From Pseudomonadota bacterium (GTDB taxonomy: Bacteria; Desulfobacterota; Desulfobacteria; Desulfobacterales; Desulfobacteraceae), in contig JAHIVS010000327.1 in NCBI GenBank assembly GCA_018816605.1, forward strand, positions 1-11,843: DNA of 11,843 nt. Reading direction: 5' to 3'. The notes beneath the pieces were generated by a model that had not been told where the DNA came from, ran no database searches, and was given only the letters and a program-made list of their open reading frames with translations. Every line of letters starts with the position of its first letter. Position 1 is the first letter of the stretch. This document shows, in pieces, positions 6,712 to 11,843 of the stretch. A program made the translations under genes and the position numbers.

Positions 6712-7254
6712 ATGGAAGACCAAAATAAAGAGACGCTGACGATTAAAAAAATGGCCCAAAACCTTTCCCGTTTTGCCATAGACAGAACAGACCTCAAGGA
6801 GCTTCTTTTGGCTGTTCCAAAAGGAAATGACCTGAACATGACAACCCTTGAATATGAACTGGGGTTGTTAAAAATTCTGAGTGTGGGATGGGGGATTTCA
6901 TTTTTCATGGAAGCCACGGATAAAAACAAAGGTCCCCTGACAGCCTCTTTCTGGGAAATGATCCAGGAAATCTCCCAAAACATATCCCGCCTGACCGAAA
7001 CCGCCACCGGAACCCGGGTGGATTATTTCAATATCTTAAAAGAACGGCTGGATCTTTATGTGAAACAACTGCAGGAAAATCCGGACCAGTCGGCCAATCC
7101 CGCATTGGTCATGGGGCCTGTTTTTGCTGCGGCCTGCGGCAGCAGGGACGATGCCCTTGCCATTCTTATCGGCACCAAAATGTTCACACTGACCCTGGGA
7201 GCCGTCAAAGAATATATGAATGCGGTTCAAATTGAAGATATCAATCTTAATTAA
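6712..7254 (+). CDS. Hypothetical helical cytoplasmic protein
   Basis: I do not recognise this family. From ATG at 6712 it is 180 residues, with a TTG at 6706 as an alternative start. There is no signal peptide and no membrane segment strong enough to call, though residues about 125-165 are Ala/Gly-rich and hydrophobic (PALVMGPVFAAACGSRDDAL). The rest alternates charged and hydrophobic residues in a mostly alpha-helical pattern. No ribosome binding site is clear before either start. Third-position base use and the length make it look like a real gene. It is followed 26 nt later by the lipoprotein gene on the same strand, so it is probably the first gene of the rightward unit. Confidence 0.75.
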   Translation: MEDQNKETLTIKKMAQNLSRFAIDRTDLKELLLAVPKGNDLNMTTLEYELGLLKILSVGWGISFFMEATDKNKGPLTASFWEMIQEISQNISRLTETATGTRVDYFNILKERLDLYVKQLQENPDQSANPALVMGPVFAAACGSRDDALAILIGTKMFTLTLGAVKEYMNAVQIEDINLN

Positions 7255-7280
7255 CCATTTTTTTCTATAAAGGAATTGCC

Positions 7281-7886
7281 ATGACCCGGATTAAACTATT
7301 GTTTTCGCTCATCCTCGTTTTTTGTTTATGTGGGTGCGCCACCCCTGGATTAAAATTTATCGATCTGGCCTATATGAAAGATTCCGACCCCACACAGGAA
7401 GGCCGTATGGGCATTGCCCAGTTTAAAGACACACGCCGGAAAACAGCTGCCGGATATGTGGGCCTCCGCATCCTGACCGATAAAAGCCAGGAGACATACC
7501 TGGTCCGGGGTCAAAACCTGGGTGCCTCCCTGACCGATCTGACCCGGATATACCTGGAAGAAACCGGCTTTACGGTCACCCCCATCCCGGACTGGCCCCC
7601 GACCCTGGCCGGGGTAGAAAATGCTCCCCAAGGGCTGGACCAACTCCTGTCCGCCGATATCAACACCTTTGAATGCAAGGCCCAGAAAAACGGGGCTGTC
7701 ACAAAGATGGTCCTGGAAATCGATCTTACCTTTTATCTGGGGAATATCCGGGACAAAAGGCTTTCAACCATCCCGGTTTCCCTGACCCTTGAAAGAACGG
7801 AACTGACATTTACCCAGAAGAAACTGGAACAATTTATAGATCAGGCCTTTGAAGAAATCGTTGAAAAAGCGCTTCCCTTTAAGTAG
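7281..7886 (+). CDS. Outer-membrane-type lipoprotein of unknown function
   Basis: A 201-residue precursor. The N-terminus has Arg3 and Lys5, a hydrophobic core (residues 6-16) and the lipobox Leu-Cys-Gly-Cys at 16-19, so Cys19 would be lipidated and the signal removed by signal peptidase II. Ala follows the Cys, so no Asp retention signal keeps it in the inner membrane, and export to the outer membrane is expected. The mature part is alpha/beta, with a region (about 47-95) reading as strand, loop and helix: IAQFKDTRRKTAAGYVGLRI and then LGASLTDLTRIYLEETGFTV. That arrangement recalls YajG-like lipoproteins, but the similarity is by eye and weak. AAGGAA lies about 7 nt before the ATG. The rhomboid gene begins 28 nt downstream, so the two may act together at the envelope. 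Confidence 0.85.
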   Translation: MTRIKLLFSLILVFCLCGCATPGLKFIDLAYMKDSDPTQEGRMGIAQFKDTRRKTAAGYVGLRILTDKSQETYLVRGQNLGASLTDLTRIYLEETGFTVTPIPDWPPTLAGVENAPQGLDQLLSADINTFECKAQKNGAVTKMVLEIDLTFYLGNIRDKRLSTIPVSLTLERTELTFTQKKLEQFIDQAFEEIVEKALPFK

Positions 7887-7914
7887 CCCTGGGAAATCTA
7901 TCCCCGTTAACCAT

Positions 7915-8646
7915 ATGATTTTTTCTCCCGACAGGACCCGGCTCACCCCGGAACAGCTTTTAAAAGGCATCATTTACACCAATATTTTTGTGTTTATCAT
8001 CAGTCTGATTTACAGCGGCAAAAATATGGTCATGAGTATCAATCCCTTTCATGCGCTGACACCTTCCATGGATGTGCTCAATTTTCTGGGGGCTTCGGGC
8101 ACTATTCCCATTAAACACTTTCATGCATGGTGGTCCCTGATTACGGCCAATTGGCTCCATGGCAGCCTCCTCCATATCCTCTTTAACATGCTGGCCCTTA
8201 AAACCATTGCCCCTCTGGTGATGCAGGAATACGGCCTTTTCCGGATGTTTACCATTTATACCGTCAGCGGAGCGGCAGGCTTTTATCTCTCCTATCTGGG
8301 CCATGTGCCCCTGACCATTGGCGCTTCGGCAGGCTTGTGCGGCCTCATCGGCGCCCTGCTCTATTTTGGCAAATCCAGGGGCGGCGACTGGGGGCAACGG
8401 GTATTTCAACAGACCGCAGGCTGGATCTTCAGTCTGCTGTTGTTCGGTTTTCTCATACCCAACATCAATAATTGGGGCCATGGCGGCGGACTTGGGGCCG
8501 GAATCTGCCTGGGCTGGCTATTCGGGTATAGGGAAAAACGGAAAGAACACCTTCTGGAGCGTATTTTCAGCCTCTTCCTGATGCTGGTCACAGCCCTGCT
8601 CCTGGTTCGGTCTGTTGCCCAGGGATTGTTTTTGATAGTTGCCTGA
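7915..8646 (+). CDS. Rhomboid family intramembrane serine protease
   Basis: From ATG at 7915 this is 243 residues with about six or seven hydrophobic segments. The family signature is present: WHG-type motif with ANWLHGSLLHILFNM (78-92; His87 and Asn91 would form the oxyanion side), GASAG (136-140) with nucleophile Ser138, and NNWGHGGGLGAG (185-196) with catalytic His189. Both members of the Ser/His dyad are retained, so it should be an active protease cleaving transmembrane segments in the inner membrane. A TTG at 7849 would extend the protein by 22 residues into the upstream lipoprotein gene; those residues look like read-through of coding sequence, so the ATG is preferred although its ribosome binding site is weak. 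The gene lies 28 nt after the lipoprotein gene and 38 nt before a small candidate ORF. Confidence 0.94.
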   Translation: MIFSPDRTRLTPEQLLKGIIYTNIFVFIISLIYSGKNMVMSINPFHALTPSMDVLNFLGASGTIPIKHFHAWWSLITANWLHGSLLHILFNMLALKTIAPLVMQEYGLFRMFTIYTVSGAAGFYLSYLGHVPLTIGASAGLCGLIGALLYFGKSRGGDWGQRVFQQTAGWIFSLLLFGFLIPNINNWGHGGGLGAGICLGWLFGYREKRKEHLLERIFSLFLMLVTALLLVRSVAQGLFLIVA

Positions 8647-8683
8647 TCCACAGGGTGAAGACTGTTGCCAATAAGGGGAACCC

Positions 8684-8794
8684 ATGGCCGTCCCCCCCCT
8701 GCTGCTGCCTTTGATTGAGAATTTTACACAATTATTACATTGGTCCCTTGAATTCGGACCGGTTCTACACTATATGACCCCCTATGAAATTTAA
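8684..8794 (+). CDS. Candidate small ORF (36 codons) coupled to the synthase gene
   Basis: The ORF has ATG at 8684 preceded by AAGGGG (8673-8678) at about 5 nt, the best ribosome binding site in this interval. It ends with TAA at 8792-8794, overlapping the synthase ATG at 8784 and stopping 1 nt before the in-frame ATG at 8796. The product would begin MAVPPLLLPLIENF and end HYMTPYEI, with a hydrophobic N-terminal half. I recognise no family. It could be a true small protein, a translational-coupling leader that delivers ribosomes to the synthase start (which lacks its own ribosome binding site), or chance. Confidence 0.4.
   Translation: MAVPPLLLPLIENFTQLLHWSLEFGPVLHYMTPYEI
8748..8776 (+). promoter_or_regulatory. 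Possible promoter just ahead of the synthase gene
   Basis: TTGAAT (8748-8753), 17 bp, then TATATG (8771-8776) resembles a sigma-70 promoter. Its start site would fall at about 8783-8784, on the first ATG of the synthase, which would make a nearly leaderless transcript. A second weak pair, TTGATT (8711-8716) with TATTAC (8733-8738), lies upstream at 16 bp. Both are AT-rich coincidences until tested, since the gene could equally be expressed from the upstream unit. Confidence 0.25.
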
Positions 8795-11700
8795 GATGAA
8801 CAAAATTGCCATTGTCTCCATGGCAGGCATCTTTCCCGGTGCCCGAGACACAGGACAATTTATACAAAACATTCTGGACAAAAAAAATTCGGTCATCACC
8901 GTCTTACCCCAAAGGTGGGTCGCCCCGGCCCATGTCATGGTCACTTCCACCCCTGGGCCGGACCGGGCCGTTTCAGACAAAGCCGGACTGATTGAAAACT
9001 TTAAGTTTGATCCCTCTGGATTCAGGGCAGATAAAGCGTTTCTGACAAGCCTTGATCCGGTTCACCACCTGGTGCTTGCAGCAGGACGCAGGGCTTTTGA
9101 ATCCTGCCACATCACAAAGGAACTTGAACGACGGACCGGTGTCATCCTGGCAGCCATTGCCCTGCCCACCGACACCGCCTCCATGGTTTCCTGGGAGATC
9201 CTGTGCGCCCGTTCTCCCAGGCCTTTTTTGCCGGCAGATGCGGCAAGGAGCGCTGTGGTGTCAACACCGGCAGCCATCCTTGCCAGGGCCATGGGATTTT
9301 ACGGCGGCAGCTTTACCCTGGATGCGGCCTGTGCCTCTTCTTTGTATGCCGTAAAGCTTGCCTGTGAACACCTGAGTCTGAAAAAAGCGGATATCATGGT
9401 TGCCGGAGGGGTCTCCAGGCCCGACTCCCTGTACACCCAGGTGGGATTTACCCAGCTCAAAGCCCTGTCCCCCACGGGCTGCTGTTCGCCCTTTGACAAA
9501 GATGCCAACGGGCTTGTGGTGGGCGAAGGGGTTGGACTCCTGGTGTTAAAACGGCTGGAGGATGCCATTGCCTGCGGGGATACCATCCATGGCGTAATCA
9601 CAGGAAGCGGTGCTTCCAATGACCTTGAAGGCAATCTGGTGGGACCGGCCTCGGAAGGTCAGGTCCGGGCCATGAAAGCGGCCTTTGACCAGGCCGGCTG
9701 GACCCCAGCCCATATCCAGTACATGGAGTGCCACGGTTCCGGCACCCCGGTGGGAGATCAGGTGGAAGCCTTGAGCATACGGCATCTGCTAGACCTTTAT
9801 GACTGCGGAGACAAAGCCGTGGCCATTGGATCCATTAAATCCATGATCGGCCATCTGCTCACGGCCGCAGGCGCAGCCGGGCTCATCAAAACCGTTCTGG
9901 CCATGGAAAAAGGCTGTCTGCCACCCTCCCTGAACTTTACAGCACTGCCCGACAAAAGCCCCCTGCACAATTCCCGGGTAAAGGTCCAGACAGAAACCGA
10001 GTCCTGGCAGCCTGGAAAATCGGCCCTTCCCCGACGGGCAGGCATTTCTGCCTTTGGGTTCGGCGGCATCAACGCCCATCTTCTGGTGGAAGAATTCTTC
10101 AAACCTGCCTCCCCGCATTTTGTGCCCGAAAAGTTGGAATCAAGCGACCGTGGACGTGCTTGCTTTAAAAGTGTTCCCTGTGCCATTGTGGGAATGGAAA
10201 CCATCTCCAAAAATGCACAAAACCTGGAAAGCTTTAAAGCGCTTATTTTTGGCAAAACCCAGCCGAAAACCAGTGCTCCCGGGTCCCGATGGCGGCGGAC
10301 CCGCCACCTGGATCCGGAAAGCACAAAAATCCAAACCGCTTTCATGGAGGAGATCTGTGTTGATCTGGGCCAATTCCATATCCCTCCCAATCAGATTCAA
10401 GATATCCTGCCCCAGCATCTTCTCATGCTCAAGGCTGCAAAAGGAGCGCTTGAAGATGCCGGCATAAGCCATCGGCCCCTGAAAACCGAACCAGACCGTA
10501 TCAAAACAGGCTGTGCCATCGGCATTGAATTTGATTTCGGGGCCACGGATTTTTTCCTGCGCTGGAAACACCATGATCTGGACAAAGAATTATTGGACAC
10601 GATCAGCCCGGAGCTCACCTTCAACCGGACACTTGGGGCCCTTGGGGGCATTGTGGCTTCCAGGATCGCCAGGGAATTTAAGCTGGGCGGCCCCTGTTTC
10701 ACCCTTTCGGCCCAGGCGGCTTCGGGCATAAAGGCCATTGAAACCGCTGTCCATTCACTGAGCCTCCATGAAACAGACACCTTTCTATGCGGATGCGTGG
10801 ACCTGGCCGGTGATATTCGCCAATTTACCCTGAACCGGGCTGCTGCCGGCCCCAGTGAAACCCTTTTCTCCGAAGGGGCCTGCGCCCTGGTCTTAAAACG
10901 GCTGGACCAGGCGGTCCGGGATAAGGACCGCATCTACGGCATCATCAGCGGCATCTCAGGCTCCGGCGGCGCCCGGACCCCGGGAGAACCCGAAACCCCG
11001 GACACCATTGGAAGTCCGGATAAATCAGGGGGGGAGCGCTATGGGGATTCCTTCTCCCTGGCATTAAAAGATGCCGGCACGCGCTTTTCAGACCTCTCCC
11101 TGATCGACACCCATTCTTTGGGGGCAGGACATTTGGGAGAAGCCCAAGCCCTCGGCCTCAAGCAGATGGCCGCAGACCGTGACACGTCCGCCCTGCCCGT
11201 TCATCTGTCTTGTACCCCGTCAAGTCTTGGGGACACCGGCGGGGCAACCAGCCTTTTTTCCGTGATAGCGGTAGCCCTCTCGTTGTACCACAGAGTCCTG
11301 CCCGGCACTGTCCTTCCCCTTGCATCAAAATTCAACGGACTTTCCGGGTTCGTCATACCCGACACCTGCCAATTCTGGCAGACACCCCAGAATAAACCCA
11401 GAAAAGCGAGTGTCGGGTCCGTGACCCTGGACGGGGCCTGTGCCCATGCCATTCTGGAAGAGCATGTGCCTGGCAAAGATCTTTCTAAGGCCTTTTCTTT
11501 TTTTGACCAGGGACCCCAGCTGTTTGTTTTCCGGGCTGCTTCCCCCCAAAAACTTATGGAGGCCATCGGCCGGCTCAAGGACCAGATCCAGACTGCAGCC
11601 TCTGTGTATCAGCTTGCCCACGGCCTGCAGCAACAAACCAACCCCGATTTGCCTTACAGCCTTTCCATTCTCTGCACACACCTTGAAACCCTGGACGCTT

Positions 11701-11843
11701 TTTGCACCCAGGCCATCCATTGCGTTGAGACAGCAAGCCTGAAAACCTTTGCCAGGGAAGAGGGTCTCTTTTACACCCCCACACCCCTGGGTTCCGGTGC
11801 AAACCTGACCTTTGTCTATCCGGGTGCAGGCAGCCAGTATCCT
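8784..11843 (+). CDS. Pfa/Hgl-type multidomain synthase, KS-CLF-AT order, C-terminus beyond window edge
   Basis: An uninterrupted frame of 1020 codons runs to the window edge. Residues about 7-435 are a ketosynthase: nucleophile Cys183 in DAACASS, His317 in ECHGSGTPVGD, and His357 in GSIKSMIGHLLTAAG, with normal spacing. Residues about 462-870 are a second ketosynthase-like domain in which the Cys position is Ala645 (SAQAASG), the first His is kept (His777, DTHSLGAG), and the second His is Asp817 (SSLGDTGG); this matches a chain-length factor. Residues 1007-1020 open an acyltransferase (LTFVYPGAGSQYP). KS-CLF-AT is the order in OrfB/PfaC-like subunits of polyunsaturated fatty acid synthases and in related glycolipid synthases. 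The product is probably a long-chain polyketide or unsaturated fatty acid, made in the cytoplasm with carrier proteins encoded elsewhere. Starts at 8784 and 8796 are both possible; neither has a clear ribosome binding site. Confidence 0.94.
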   Translation, partial: MKFKMNKIAIVSMAGIFPGARDTGQFIQNILDKKNSVITVLPQRWVAPAHVMVTSTPGPDRAVSDKAGLIENFKFDPSGFRADKAFLTSLDPVHHLVLAAGRRAFESCHITKELERRTGVILAAIALPTDTASMVSWEILCARSPRPFLPADAARSAVVSTPAAILARAMGFYGGSFTLDAACASSLYAVKLACEHLSLKKADIMVAGGVSRPDSLYTQVGFTQLKALSPTGCCSPFDKDANGLVVGEGVGLLVLKRLEDAIACGDTIHGVITGSGASNDLEGNLVGPASEGQVRAMKAAFDQAGWTPAHIQYMECHGSGTPVGDQVEALSIRHLLDLYDCGDKAVAIGSIKSMIGHLLTAAGAAGLIKTVLAMEKGCLPPSLNFTALPDKSPLHNSRVKVQTETESWQPGKSALPRRAGISAFGFGGINAHLLVEEFFKPASPHFVPEKLESSDRGRACFKSVPCAIVGMETISKNAQNLESFKALIFGKTQPKTSAPGSRWRRTRHLDPESTKIQTAFMEEICVDLGQFHIPPNQIQDILPQHLLMLKAAKGALEDAGISHRPLKTEPDRIKTGCAIGIEFDFGATDFFLRWKHHDLDKELLDTISPELTFNRTLGALGGIVASRIAREFKLGGPCFTLSAQAASGIKAIETAVHSLSLHETDTFLCGCVDLAGDIRQFTLNRAAAGPSETLFSEGACALVLKRLDQAVRDKDRIYGIISGISGSGGARTPGEPETPDTIGSPDKSGGERYGDSFSLALKDAGTRFSDLSLIDTHSLGAGHLGEAQALGLKQMAADRDTSALPVHLSCTPSSLGDTGGATSLFSVIAVALSLYHRVLPGTVLPLASKFNGLSGFVIPDTCQFWQTPQNKPRKASVGSVTLDGACAHAILEEHVPGKDLSKAFSFFDQGPQLFVFRAASPQKLMEAIGRLKDQIQTAASVYQLAHGLQQQTNPDLPYSLSILCTHLETLDAFCTQAIHCVETASLKTFAREEGLFYTPTPLGSGANLTFVYPGAGSQYP

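Noticed and set aside
6702..6728. Eight-codon ORF overlapping the start of the hypothetical gene
   Set aside because: ATG at 6702 opens a very short frame ending in TAA at 6726-6728 with no ribosome binding site; nothing supports translation.
7849..7914. Upstream TTG start extending the rhomboid protein by 22 residues
   Set aside because: The extension overlaps the end of the lipoprotein gene, has no ribosome binding site and looks like out-of-frame lipoprotein coding sequence; ATG at 7915 begins right before the conserved cytoplasmic lead-in.
8674..8696. GGGGA/TCCCC inverted repeat after the rhomboid gene as a terminator
   Set aside because: The stem is only 5 bp and is followed by C and G, not by a T run, so it does not qualify as an intrinsic terminator.
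9797..10390. Minus-strand open frames opposite the synthase, including 10397-10933 and 11201-11578
   Set aside because: All are antisense to a continuous, motif-bearing synthase frame and encode no recognisable protein.

Overview
The window looks like a chromosomal segment of an anaerobic, sulfate-reducer-type Desulfobacterota (Desulfobacteraceae-like). This is inferred from three things: a DcrH-like chemoreceptor ending in a hemerythrin domain, a stand-alone MoaD/E1 pair of the type common in those bacteria, and a Pfa-type KS-CLF-AT synthase. No rRNA, tRNA, insertion sequence or CRISPR array is visible. Genes are densely packed, and the window splits into a leftward (minus-strand) half, about 1-6615, and a rightward (plus-strand) half, about 6712-11843, diverging from a short AT-rich intergenic stretch.

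Leftward half. The first minus-strand unit, in transcription order, encodes a MoaD/ThiS-like ubiquitin-fold protein, a HesA/MoeB/ThiF-type E1 enzyme lacking the usual zinc cysteines, a sirtuin overlapping the E1 gene by 4 nt, a HIT-family nucleotide hydrolase, and a 951-residue methyl-accepting chemotaxis protein with a complete C-terminal di-iron hemerythrin site. Just downstream of the chemoreceptor, and in the same direction, a consensus-like promoter starts a second unit. This unit has a 26-codon leader peptide with seven Phe codons, a set of mutually exclusive RNA hairpins ending in a U8 intrinsic terminator, and then an enzyme that runs off the left edge. That enzyme is a type I-beta DAHP synthase fused to prephenate dehydratase, with no chorismate mutase domain between them. 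The leader is a phenylalanine attenuator. First and late steps of Phe synthesis would therefore sit on one polypeptide under one Phe-sensing switch.

Rightward half. Four genes and one candidate small ORF follow each other closely: an unrecognised helical protein, an outer-membrane-type lipoprotein, a rhomboid intramembrane serine protease with its Ser/His dyad, a possible 36-codon ORF with a good ribosome binding site that ends at the start of the next gene, and a large modular synthase that continues past the right edge. The visible 1020 codons of the synthase hold an active ketosynthase (Cys183/His317/His357), a second ketosynthase-like domain with the nucleophile and one His lost (chain-length-factor type), and the first residues of an acyltransferase. 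This KS-CLF-AT order is that of polyunsaturated fatty acid (Pfa/OrfB) and heterocyst-glycolipid type synthases.

The most notable items are the Phe attenuator controlling the AroF-PheA fusion, the compact MoaD/E1/Sir2/HIT gene set, and the start of the Pfa-like synthase locus.
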